Notes: generated by a model from the sequence alone, not told the origin. Positions 1 to 6,124 are shown, counted from the first letter of the stretch. The stretch: 6,124 nt of DNA from Acidobacteriota bacterium (GCA_003131985.1 PKWH01000268.1:1-6124); one strand, 5' to 3'. Program-made: numbers and translations.

Positions 1-1515
1 GTGATGCCAACCGGCGGCGGCAAATCTCTGTGCTATCAGCTACCCGCCGCGCTGCTTACCGAGCAGACCGTAATCGTAGTTTCACCTCTAATCGCGCTGA
101 TGCAGGACCAAGTGGCGCAACTCACACAAATGGGAATCGCGGCCGCGTTGTTGAACAGCTCCGTGACGGGAGCGCAACAGGCTGAAATCGCGCGCGAAGC
201 GAAAAATGGCCGGTACCGGTTGTTGTACCTTTCACCGGAACGGCTCGCGCGCGCGGACACGATCGAGTGGCTTCGAAACGTGCCCGTCTCATTTTTCGCG
301 ATTGACGAGGCGCATTGCATCTCGGAATGGGGACACGAGTTTCGGCCGGAGTACCGGCAGATGAGCTCTCTCCGCGCGCATTTTCCCGACCGGCCCATTG
401 CAGCTTTCACCGCCAGCGCCACGCAGCGAGTGCGTCACGACATCATTGACCAGCTCCAATTGCACGATCCCGACAAATATATTGCGAGCTTTCACCGGCC
501 GAACCTGCGTTACATCATCAAGGAATGCATCGGCCAGCAGCAGTCGAGCCTGCTGCTGAAGGCGCTGCGCCAATATGCCGATGCCAACGTGATCGTCTAC
601 GCCCCTACCATCAACAAAGTCGAGGAGACAGTCGATTTTCTCGAAGAGCATGGAATTTCGGCCATCGCGTATCACGGCAGAATGGATAACGCCACGCGAA
701 GGGAAAATCAGGAACGCTGGATGTCGGATGAAGTGCGCATCCTGGTAGGCACCGTTGCTTTTGGACTCGGCATCAACAAAGCAGCCGTGCGCGCGGTAAT
801 CCATCTGTCACTTCCGAAATCGATCGAGCAATATTATCAGGAAGCCGGACGCGCGGGCCGCGACGGACAGCCTGCAGACTGCGTCGTGCTTTGGCAGAAA
901 AAAGATGCTGGACTGCTCGCGTATTTCATCGGACAGTTGACCGATCCGGCGGAGAAAGAGCGTGGATGGGAGCGATATAACACGATCCGATATTTCGTGG
1001 AATCGGGAACCTGCCGCCATCGCGAGATTTGCTCTCATTTTGGCGAGAACCCAAAATTTCAAAAATGCGACGCGTGCGATACCTGCGGCTGCGCTCTCGA
1101 TTGGCTTGCAGATACAGTTGAGGCGAAGCGGCCGGTGACCCCGAAATCCACAGCATCGGCTGCTCCGCTCGTGCACTCTGACGCGCCAAAATCCGCCGCC
1201 AAGGCCGCCATTGCGGAAGTGGACCCTGAACTGCGCGAATATCTTCGCGAGTGGCGACGAATCGCGGCGAAGCAGCAGGGTGTTCCGGCTTATGTGGTGA
1301 TGCATGATACGTCGCTCGACGAGCTTTGCCGAAAACGTCCGGCATCGATAGGTCAGCTTCTTCATATTTCTGGATTCGGTGAAAAAAAGTCTGAGATGTA
1401 CGGCCAACAGATTTTCGACGCGTTCAAGAGATTTCGCGATGGCGCTCGCGCTGCCCCGGAACCGGAGAAGACATCGAGGTCCTCCCGCCGTCGTAGAACG
1501 CGTAAGACGAGATAG
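1..1515 (+). CDS. recQ: RecQ-family ATP-dependent DNA helicase, 5'-truncated by window edge
   Basis: This is a superfamily 2, 3'-to-5' DNA helicase of the RecQ family, acting in recombination and repair of stalled or broken DNA. The 504 visible residues open inside motif I (MPTGGGKS, lysine at residue 8). Next come motif Ia (VVSPLIALMQDQ, 26-37), the DEAH box with the RecQ aromatic loop (DEAHCISEWGHEFRPEYR, 102-119), motif III (FTASAT, 136-141), motif IV (about 197-212), motif V (GTVAFGLGINK, 250-260) and motif VI (YYQEAGRAGRDG, 278-289). A zinc site follows, with Cys338, Cys356, Cys359 and Cys362 in the family pattern. The HRDC domain lies at about 408-483, and the tail is basic (RRRRTRKTR). 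Roughly 50 N-terminal residues, including motif 0, lie outside the window, so the GTG at position 1 is not the true start. Only about 45 Ala/Pro/Ser-rich residues separate the zinc site from HRDC, so the winged-helix (RQC) domain of E. coli RecQ appears absent. The family call is very secure; strict orthology to recQ is less so. Confidence 0.95.
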   Translation: MMPTGGGKSLCYQLPAALLTEQTVIVVSPLIALMQDQVAQLTQMGIAAALLNSSVTGAQQAEIAREAKNGRYRLLYLSPERLARADTIEWLRNVPVSFFAIDEAHCISEWGHEFRPEYRQMSSLRAHFPDRPIAAFTASATQRVRHDIIDQLQLHDPDKYIASFHRPNLRYIIKECIGQQQSSLLLKALRQYADANVIVYAPTINKVEETVDFLEEHGISAIAYHGRMDNATRRENQERWMSDEVRILVGTVAFGLGINKAAVRAVIHLSLPKSIEQYYQEAGRAGRDGQPADCVVLWQKKDAGLLAYFIGQLTDPAEKERGWERYNTIRYFVESGTCRHREICSHFGENPKFQKCDACDTCGCALDWLADTVEAKRPVTPKSTASAAPLVHSDAPKSAAKAAIAEVDPELREYLREWRRIAAKQQGVPAYVVMHDTSLDELCRKRPASIGQLLHISGFGEKKSEMYGQQIFDAFKRFRDGARAAPEPEKTSRSSRRRRTRKTR

Positions 1516-1572
1516 CGTCGGATGCCGCAACGCCTGGTTTCGTTAGGACGCAATACTTGCATCGAGCCGTTT

Positions 1573-1586
1573 CGCCCGTGCGGGCG
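1573..1586 (+). terminator. Weak hairpin downstream of recQ, possible terminator
   Basis: The sequence CGCCCGTGCGGGCG can form a 5-bp GC-only stem (CGCCC/GGGCG) with a 4-nt loop, 58 bases after the recQ stop codon. It is followed only by TTCT, not a real T-run, so it is a poor match to an intrinsic terminator. It could be a Rho-assisted end or chance. Confidence 0.25.
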
Positions 1587-1620
1587 TTCTAAACAAGCGC
1601 TTTCAGCGGCCCTCCTCTCA

Positions 1621-1634
1621 TCGGTTGCAACCGA
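1621..1634. repeat. Perfect 14-bp palindrome upstream of tRNA-His
   Basis: TCGGTTGCAACCGA equals its own reverse complement over all 14 bases. Symmetry stops there, since the flanking bases do not pair. It overlaps the -35 element proposed for the tRNA-His promoter, so an operator for a dimeric repressor is possible. As a single short palindrome it could also be chance. Confidence 0.35.
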
Positions 1635-1653
1635 GCGCGAACTTGCGTAACAT
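1625..1653 (+). promoter_or_regulatory. Candidate sigma-70-type promoter for tRNA-His
   Basis: TTGCAA (1625-1630) and TAACAT (1648-1653) are separated by exactly 17 bases. Each matches its consensus hexamer (TTGACA, TATAAT) at 4 of 6 positions. Transcription would start near 1660, about a dozen bases before the mature tRNA 5' end, leaving a short leader for RNase P to remove. The spacing and position are good; the hexamers are only fair. Confidence 0.45.
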
Positions 1654-1672
1654 TATTTCCTAGCTTTCGCTG

Positions 1673-1748
1673 GTGAGCGTAGCTCAGCTGGTAGAGCATC
1701 GGTCTGTGGCACCGAGGGTCGCGGGTTCAATCCCCGTCGCTCACCCCA
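1673..1748 (+). tRNA. tRNA-His (anticodon GTG), with encoded CCA
   Basis: The full cloverleaf can be drawn. The acceptor stem GTGAGCG (1673-1679) pairs with CGCTCAC (1738-1744). The D stem is GCTC/GAGC (1682-1685, 1694-1697). The anticodon stem TCGGT/ACCGA (1699-1703, 1711-1715) encloses the loop CTGTGGC, with anticodon GTG at 1706-1708. The T stem GCGGG/CCCGT (one G-T pair) encloses TTCAATC. The discriminator is C73 (1745), followed by encoded CCA at 1746-1748. The base just before the gene, G at 1672, can pair with C73, which is the extra G-1:C73 pair that defines tRNA-His for histidyl-tRNA synthetase. A TTTTT run at 1754-1758 follows shortly, but I see no separate terminator hairpin. Confidence 0.97.
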
Positions 1749-2081
1749 GCTTCTTTTTCAGCCGCCTGTACTTCCACTTCAGTTGATAGCCGTCTTACTG
1801 TTCCCGCGCCCAGAAGTGAGAGCAACTGGGAATTCGCGACCTCCAGAAAGCAAGAAAACCTATCGTTTGGAAAGATTCTTTCGATTGGACTTCGAGAACG
1901 CTCGCTGCCAAAGTCATCTTGCTGGTCATCGCCACGTTGCATTGACTGACACGAACTCAGAGGTTCCCTCCTAACCCCTTGACGCTCGGCATTTTCGCTT
2001 GCTGACCCTGTCGTCCGCAAAAGACCAACCCTATCAACGATCTCGGCACGGTATTGCGGTGCAATTCAAAAACAATTCCTT
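1749..2081. other. Intergenic stretch, no supportable gene
   Basis: About 330 bases lie between the tRNA and the ribosome binding site of the next gene. Reading frames of 63 codons (+, 1783-1974) and 97 codons (-, 1727-2020) exist, but neither has a ribosome binding site or a recognisable domain, and the minus one runs into the tRNA gene. Small structures seen are GAAAG-ATT-CTTTC near 1870-1885 and ATTGC-GGT-GCAAT (2053-2065), the latter in the leader of the downstream gene. TTGACG at 1979-1984 resembles a -35 box but has no good -10 at the right distance. No copy of the tRNA 3' end is present, so there is no sign of an integrated element. Confidence 0.6.
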
Positions 2082-2095
2082 AGGAGGAATTCATG
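2082..2095 (+). promoter_or_regulatory. Strong ribosome binding site and ATG, out of frame with the gene body
   Basis: AGGAGG at 2082-2087 stands 5 bases before an ATG at 2093-2095, a near-ideal Shine-Dalgarno and start. In this frame translation passes through M-T-Y-V-N-K-Y-S-G and then stops at TGA 2252-2254 after 53 residues that look like no known protein. The real protein body lies in the next frame from 2121 on. The site therefore marks the ancestral or true start of the secreted protein and points to a one-base shift in the GGGG at 2117-2120. Confidence 0.75.
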
Positions 2096-2129
2096 ACATA
2101 CGTTAACAAGTATTCCGGGGATTCAAGTT

Positions 2130-2543
2130 TTGCTCCTTTCCTTGATTTCATCGATGGCATTCCCATCGCACGTGGGGGCCCAGCCGACCATTGCCGGCAG
2201 GTTCACGCTTTCGGGCGAAGCCAGGTGGGGATCCATCGTTCTACCGGCGGGTGAGTATGCCTTCGGGATCGATGAAAGCAGTTCGCTGCCGTTGGTGATA
2301 ATTTTTTCTTCAGACGGCACGGGCCGGGGATTTGTTCTCCCCAGGTCGGTCACGAAAATGGGGTATTCCGATAGGGGAAGAGTCACCCTCCACACTGAGG
2401 ACGGAGAAACGGTAGTGACTGCTGTGTACGTACAGAAACTTGGATTGGTGCTGCACTACAATGCGCACACAACCAAGATGGAGATGGCACAAAAGAAGAC
2501 ACTGCCGGAGCCGAAGTTGGATTCTTACTCGGCTGCGAAATAG
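2130..2543 (+). CDS. Small secreted beta-rich protein, hypothetical; start disrupted by apparent frameshift
   Basis: This reads as a small exported protein of unknown function. The uninterrupted frame can start at TTG 2130, giving 137 residues, but that codon has no Shine-Dalgarno. The in-frame stop upstream is TGA at 2094-2096. If one G of 2117-2120 is removed, the strong start at 2093 joins the frame. The product is then about 149 residues, beginning MTYVNKYSG-IQVLLLSLISS. That is a proper signal peptide: a lysine-bearing n-region, a hydrophobic core, then PSHVGA before Gln with a VxA-type cleavage site. The mature part (GRFTLSGEARWGSIVLPAGEY and onward) alternates short hydrophobic strands and turns. 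It resembles small periplasmic or secreted proteins I associate with Acidobacteriota, a recollection not verified here. It ends with a hydrophilic tail. It stands alone on the plus strand and converges with the GAF-ANTAR gene. That the frame is coding is likely; function is unknown. Confidence 0.72.
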   Translation: MLLSLISSMAFPSHVGAQPTIAGRFTLSGEARWGSIVLPAGEYAFGIDESSSLPLVIIFSSDGTGRGFVLPRSVTKMGYSDRGRVTLHTEDGETVVTAVYVQKLGLVLHYNAHTTKMEMAQKKTLPEPKLDSYSAAK

Positions 2544-2566
2544 CCGACCGTTGTTGATGCCGGGGT

Positions 2567-2595
2567 GGGAGCACGCTGATCGCAAGCTTGCTCCC
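2567..2595. terminator. Hairpin between convergent genes, possible bidirectional terminator
   Basis: GGGAGCA (2567-2573) pairs with TGCTCCC (2589-2595) across a 15-nt loop, in the 75-bp gap between the stops of two convergent genes. An alternative internal palindrome, GCAAGCTTGC (2582-2591), competes with it. There is no T-run on either strand, so it does not fit a classic intrinsic terminator. Its position is the main argument for it. Confidence 0.3.
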
Positions 2596-2618
2596 GTTCG
2601 GCGATTATTTCCTTCGCA

Positions 2619-3341
2619 TCAAACGGTTTTCGAGCCGCTTTTTACTTCGTCCGTCAGGATAATGGCCTCGGCGATCTGCTTCATGGATTTCCGCGTCTGC
2701 CGGCTCTGCTGCTGCAGAGTCAGATAAGCTTTCTCTTCCGTCATCCCCAGCTCGCTTTGCAGGATTCCTTTAGCGCGCTCGATCAGCTTGCGCGTTTCCA
2801 GTTGCTCGGAAAGATGTGAGTTCGCGGTCTCCAGCCGAGCCATTTCGATTTCCGCGCCCACCAAAAATCCAACCGTCGTGATCAATCGAATGTCTCGCTG
2901 TTTATAAACGTGCGGACGGATGTGTTGAAGGTTGATGACGCCCACAAGTCTTCCACGGCACAGCAGCGGCACGGATAGAAATGCCTGGTAGGTATCCTCC
3001 GGCAGTTCGTTGAAGAACTTGAAGCGCGGATCCTTCGACACATTCTGCGCCACAGCAACGGCGGTACGATGCTCCGCCACCCAGCCTGTGATGCCCTGGC
3101 CCACTTGCAATTTCAGGCGGTCCACGACTTCCTGATGAGGATTTTTTGACGCGCGGAGCACCAATTCCTGATTCTCCTGCACATACACGAAACAGGAATC
3201 GCACTTCACTAACGCGACTGCGAACTCCACCAGCCGCTCAAGGACTTCATGAAGAGCGTCTTGGTCTGATGCAGCGATGCGGCTGCCCAGATCATGCAAC
3301 AGGTCTACATCTGTGTTGTGGGTTGTGGTTTGGGTGTCCAT
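2619..3341 (-). CDS. GAF-ANTAR domain regulator, predicted RNA-binding antiterminator
   Basis: This is a predicted soluble cytoplasmic regulator of 240 residues. A GAF sensor domain spans about 25-165, with typical VGQGITGWVAEHRTAVAV and SVPLLCRGRLVGVINLQH segments. A helical linker follows at about 160-187 (EMARLETANSHLSEQLETRK), likely a dimerising coiled coil. The ANTAR domain is at about 178-230, with the signature LIERAKGILQSELGMTEEKAY and the later KQIAEAII helix. In characterised relatives (AmiR, NasR, EutV) ANTAR binds paired hexaloop hairpins in nascent mRNA and prevents termination; the GAF domain would supply ligand or signal control. No receiver domain is present, so control by phosphorylation is not expected. 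The ATG at 3341 lacks a Shine-Dalgarno, and the frame is closed by a stop 8 codons upstream, with no better start. It lies 93 bp after gltB on the same strand, which suggests a role in nitrogen metabolism. The ligand and RNA targets are unknown. Confidence 0.9.
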   Translation of the reverse strand: MDTQTTTHNTDVDLLHDLGSRIAASDQDALHEVLERLVEFAVALVKCDSCFVYVQENQELVLRASKNPHQEVVDRLKLQVGQGITGWVAEHRTAVAVAQNVSKDPRFKFFNELPEDTYQAFLSVPLLCRGRLVGVINLQHIRPHVYKQRDIRLITTVGFLVGAEIEMARLETANSHLSEQLETRKLIERAKGILQSELGMTEEKAYLTLQQQSRQTRKSMKQIAEAIILTDEVKSGSKTV

Positions 3342-3347
3342 GAACGA

Positions 3348-3375
3348 AAGTATCGGGCTTGGTTGTCATTGTCCA
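3348..3375 (-). promoter_or_regulatory. Candidate promoter for the GAF-ANTAR gene, giving a leaderless or near-leaderless mRNA
   Basis: On the minus strand, TGGACA (3370-3375, 5 of 6 to TTGACA) precedes GATACT (3349-3354, 4 of 6 to TATAAT) by 15 bases, or ATACTT (3348-3353) by 16. Transcription would then begin at or next to the ATG at 3341, which agrees with the missing Shine-Dalgarno. The spacing is short, so this is tentative; read-through from gltB is the alternative. Confidence 0.3.
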
Positions 3376-3434
3376 ATCGTAATTCCGGATGCATAGGATA
3401 GGGTTTCTGATGAATTGGCGTGCCGGTTGTTTCT

Positions 3435-6124
3435 TTAATGAATGATGGGTCCGGCGGATTCAGGGGTTTCGGCGCGACGCGCGACGGACACAGCCAGGGA
3501 TCTCTGATCCCGTTTCAGCCAGCGCGAGAGGACGGGCGCCCAGGTCTGCTCCACGGAGCACGCCAGATTGACCGGCTCAAGACGAACCAACATGAATGAT
3601 GACGAAGAAGATTTCAGCAGGCGCTGCGCTTTGGGGCTGTCAGTCAGGCGCACGTGTTCCATGAGGGCCTGTCGCAGCCAGGCACGTTCCGGCCCTTGAA
3701 TTTCCGCGCGGCGGACGAATTCGGAATTGTAATCGGTTGCCGCGAGAGATTTACGCAACGCATACACGAGACCGCCGGTCATTCCCGAGCCGAGATTGAT
3801 CCCCGCGCGGCCGAGCAGGATTACGATGCCGGCAGTCATGTACTCGCATCCGTGTTGGCCCACGCCTTCGACCACGGCGAGAGCTCCACTGTTGCGGACG
3901 GCGAAGCGTTCCCCCGCGCATCCGGCGATGTAGAGCTCGCCGCTGGTGGCTCCGTAAAGAACCGTGTTACCGGCGAGGACGTCGCCACGTTGCGAAGCTT
4001 CGGGGCCTGCGGTAATGGCAATCGTGCCGCCACTCAAACTTTTGCCGACGTAATCGTTTGCCTCGCCGGTGAGGCGGAAGTCGAGACCTGGAATCAGGAA
4101 CGCGCCGAAGCTTTGTCCGGCGGTGCCGTGAAATTCGCAATGGATTGTGTCGCGGCCGAGGCCCGCGTATTCGGTACTCCGAAGGATTTGGCCGCTCAGG
4201 TGCGCGCCAACGCTGCGGTCCGAGTTGGCGATGATAAACGTAACCGGCTTGATGGATCCGGCATCGCTTAGGCTCACAGCGCGAGAGAGTTCTTGGTGAA
4301 GGCCTTTGCCCTCGATGAGCATGCCCTTCGATTGCGTGGCGGAGACGGTGACGGGCGCCAGCAGGTCCGCGAATGCTTCAGCGGCTTCTTCATTGCGCGG
4401 CTTCAGCATATCCGCTGCGCCGATAATGTCGTTCAAAGAGCGTGCGCCGAGATGGCTGAGACGTTCGCGAACCTCAGCGGCCACGCCTCGGAAATACGCC
4501 ATGGCCATTTCCGGTTTGCCGGTGAAACGCGCGCGATATTTCTCGTCCTGCGTGGCGATTCCCGCCGGGCAAGTGTTCAAGTGGCACTGGCGCGCCATGA
4601 CGCAGCCGATCGCTAGGAGCGCGGCGGTGCCGAAGCCGTACTCATCGGCGCCGAGGAGAGCGGAGATGATGACGTCGCGGCCGAACTTGAAGCCGCCATC
4701 CGCGCGCAGGCGCACACGCCCGCGAAAGCCGGTGAGCAAAAGTGCTTTGTGCGCCTCCCGTAAGCCGACCTCCCACGGCAAGCCGGTGTTCTTGATCGAA
4801 GTGAGCGGCGATGCGCCAGTGCCACCCTCGAAACCGGAAATGGTGATGACGTCAGCGCCCGCTTTAGCGACGCCGGCGGCGATGATTCCGACGCCCGCGC
4901 CGGAAACAAGTTTCACTCCGATGCGCGCGGCGGGGTTGATGGCACGCAAATCGTAAATAAGCTGCGCCAAATCTTCGATGCTGTAAATGTCGTGGTGCGG
5001 CGGCGGAGAAATCAACGACATGCCCGGCACAGCGTGGCGTATGCGAGCGATGAAGGATGTGACTTTTAACGCGGGAAGTTGGCCGCCTTCGCCGGGTTTA
5101 GAACCTTGCGCCATTTTGATTTCCAGCTCGTCGGCGCGGACGAGATATTCCGCTGTGACTCCAAAGCGCGCGGAGGCAACCTGTTTCACGCGGTTTCGCG
5201 CTTCGGGCTCGAAGCGGTACACATCGGCGTCTTCGCCGCCCTCGCCGGTGTTGCTGCGCGCGCCCAGGCGATTCATCGCAATCGCAAGAGTGCGGACGGC
5301 TTCGGGACCGAGCGCGCCCAGCGACATGGCCTGCGTGCTGAAGCGGGAAAGAATGGCGGTGTCAGGCTCGACTTCATCCAGCGAAATAGGAAATTTGGCG
5401 GGAGCGATGGCAATCAAATCGCGGACGGCCACTGGCTCGCGCGTCTCAGCAAGTTCCGCGAAGGCCTGATACGACTCGGGTGTGGGCGACTGAATGTATT
5501 TGTGCATGCGGCGCACGAGTTCAGGCGAACTGGCGTGCTGCTCTCCGGTCTGGCGGAAACGGTAGAGGCCCGCGTCGCGCATTTCAGGCGACTCCGGCGT
5601 GAACGCCGTGGCGTGACGGTCGAGGCTATCGCGCAGAATGTCGGCAAGACTTTTACCGCCGAGGACGGCGTCAGCGTCTTCAAAGAATGCGTCGAGAATT
5701 CCTTGGTTAAGTCCTACTGTTTCGAAAAGGTGGCTGTTTCGATAGCTCCCGATGGTAGAGATGCCCATCCGCGCGATCACTTTGCGCAGGCCGGCTTCGA
5801 CTCCCGTGCGGTAGTGCGCGGCACCGCCTGACTTTAATTTTTCGGACATTTCCAGCGCGAGATACGGGAAGACGGCGCTCGCACCAACGGCAACGAGCAT
5901 GGCCAGGTGATGAGTCTCGATCACTTGCCCGGTCTCGATAATCAGCGGAATCTGGCAGGCATCGGACTCCACCAGAGCTTTCCAAACTGCGGCTAGCGCA
6001 AGCATCGCGGGCAAAGCGGCGCGTCCGGCGCTGGTATTGCGGTCGCTCAGAATAATTAACTGAGGCCGGGAAGCCTCGCCAGCAGCTGCTCGGGCTTCGT
6101 TGCGAAGACGATCGAGCGCGGCGA
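3435..6124 (-). CDS. gltB: Glutamate synthase large (alpha) subunit, C-terminal 895 residues; 5' end outside window
   Basis: GltB makes two glutamates from glutamine and 2-oxoglutarate (GOGAT), the main entry of ammonia nitrogen into metabolism with glutamine synthetase. The frame is open to the right edge, so the TTG at 6014 is not a start. The visible part begins in the central domain (LIILSDRNTSAGRAALPA, then MGISTIGSYR). It continues into the FMN synthase domain (about 225-590: SNTGEGGED, GSKPGEGGQLPALKVTSFIA, SPPPHHDIYSIEDLAQLIYD, GGTGASPL). The [3Fe-4S] cysteines in CVMARQCHLNTCPAG are at about 507, 513 and 518. The GXGXG domain ends it (about 610-800: LSGGTIAI, GATSGELYIAG, GSGMTGGLVYAL). 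The roughly 600-residue glutaminase and early central parts lie beyond 6124. Only 13 residues separate GEGGED from VKQVASARFG, where ferredoxin-type enzymes carry a longer loop. This suggests an NAD(P)H-type enzyme needing GltD, which is not in the window. Confidence 0.97.
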   Translation of the reverse strand, partial: AALDRLRNEARAAAGEASRPQLIILSDRNTSAGRAALPAMLALAAVWKALVESDACQIPLIIETGQVIETHHLAMLVAVGASAVFPYLALEMSEKLKSGGAAHYRTGVEAGLRKVIARMGISTIGSYRNSHLFETVGLNQGILDAFFEDADAVLGGKSLADILRDSLDRHATAFTPESPEMRDAGLYRFRQTGEQHASSPELVRRMHKYIQSPTPESYQAFAELAETREPVAVRDLIAIAPAKFPISLDEVEPDTAILSRFSTQAMSLGALGPEAVRTLAIAMNRLGARSNTGEGGEDADVYRFEPEARNRVKQVASARFGVTAEYLVRADELEIKMAQGSKPGEGGQLPALKVTSFIARIRHAVPGMSLISPPPHHDIYSIEDLAQLIYDLRAINPAARIGVKLVSGAGVGIIAAGVAKAGADVITISGFEGGTGASPLTSIKNTGLPWEVGLREAHKALLLTGFRGRVRLRADGGFKFGRDVIISALLGADEYGFGTAALLAIGCVMARQCHLNTCPAGIATQDEKYRARFTGKPEMAMAYFRGVAAEVRERLSHLGARSLNDIIGAADMLKPRNEEAAEAFADLLAPVTVSATQSKGMLIEGKGLHQELSRAVSLSDAGSIKPVTFIIANSDRSVGAHLSGQILRSTEYAGLGRDTIHCEFHGTAGQSFGAFLIPGLDFRLTGEANDYVGKSLSGGTIAITAGPEASQRGDVLAGNTVLYGATSGELYIAGCAGERFAVRNSGALAVVEGVGQHGCEYMTAGIVILLGRAGINLGSGMTGGLVYALRKSLAATDYNSEFVRRAEIQGPERAWLRQALMEHVRLTDSPKAQRLLKSSSSSFMLVRLEPVNLACSVEQTWAPVLSRWLKRDQRSLAVSVARRAETPESAGPIIH

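Noticed and set aside
808..1530. Minus-strand open frame of 240 codons opposite recQ
   Set aside because: The recQ frame is conserved through all helicase motifs and HRDC; the opposite frame is low-complexity and Arg/Ser-rich, as expected of a shadow.
1727..2020. Minus-strand 97-codon frame containing FLEVANSQL, faintly like the GAF-ANTAR linker RLETANSHL (with short nucleotide similarity near 1831-1848 and 2820-2840)
   Set aside because: The likeness covers about 15 bases and does not extend; the frame overlaps the tRNA and has no start signal. A relic of a duplicated regulator is not supported.
1673..2092. tRNA-His as an integration site for a mobile element
   Set aside because: No second copy of the tRNA 3' end, no integrase and no phage or plasmid gene is seen in the window.
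3342..3434. ANTAR-type double hairpin or intrinsic terminator in the gap between gltB and the regulator
   Set aside because: I could not fold two stems with six-base loops having A first and G fourth, and there is no GC stem followed by T-run.
5079..5831. Long plus-strand open frame (250 codons) opposite gltB, and similar ones at 3654-4271 and 4306-4956
   Set aside because: They are antisense shadows of a strongly conserved gene in GC-rich codons; no ribosome binding site and no recognisable domains.

Overview
The window reads as ordinary chromosomal sequence, moderately GC-rich, from a bacterium. The best guess is Acidobacteriota (Terriglobia/Koribacter-like). The reasons are a small secreted beta-rich protein of a type I associate with that phylum, a GAF-ANTAR regulator beside glutamate synthase, and the general codon style. 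No rRNA or other phylogenetic marker is present, so this assignment is an inference.

Layout, left to right. Positions 1-1515 (+) hold the 3' part of a RecQ-family DNA helicase gene, cut by the window edge just before Walker A. It has all later helicase motifs, a cysteine zinc site and an HRDC domain, but no room for the usual winged-helix (RQC) domain. A short intergenic stretch carries a tRNA promoter candidate overlapping a perfect 14-bp palindrome, then a complete tRNA-His(GTG) at 1673-1748 with encoded CCA. Positions 1749-2081 have no supportable gene. Positions 2093-2543 (+) hold a small exported protein whose strong Shine-Dalgarno and ATG are out of frame with the body of the gene by one base. 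Removing one G from the GGGG at 2117-2120 restores a clean signal peptide.

Two genes lie on the minus strand, converging on the secreted-protein gene. The large one, 3435-6124, is the C-terminal 895 residues of the glutamate synthase large subunit (gltB), cut by the right edge. It contains the end of the central domain, the FMN/[3Fe-4S] synthase domain and the GXGXG domain. It is followed after 93 bp by a 240-aa GAF-ANTAR protein (2619-3341), a predicted RNA-binding antiterminator.

Functionally, the minus-strand pair suggests a nitrogen-assimilation locus: glutamate synthase, and next to it an ANTAR regulator of the class (NasR, NasT, AmiR, EutV) that often controls nitrogen-compound genes. 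RecQ (DNA repair), the tRNA and the secreted protein appear unrelated to it. I see no mobile element, CRISPR array, phage gene or clearly new system. The points most worth checking are the frameshifted start of the secreted protein, the RecQ lacking a winged-helix domain, and the gltB/GAF-ANTAR pairing.
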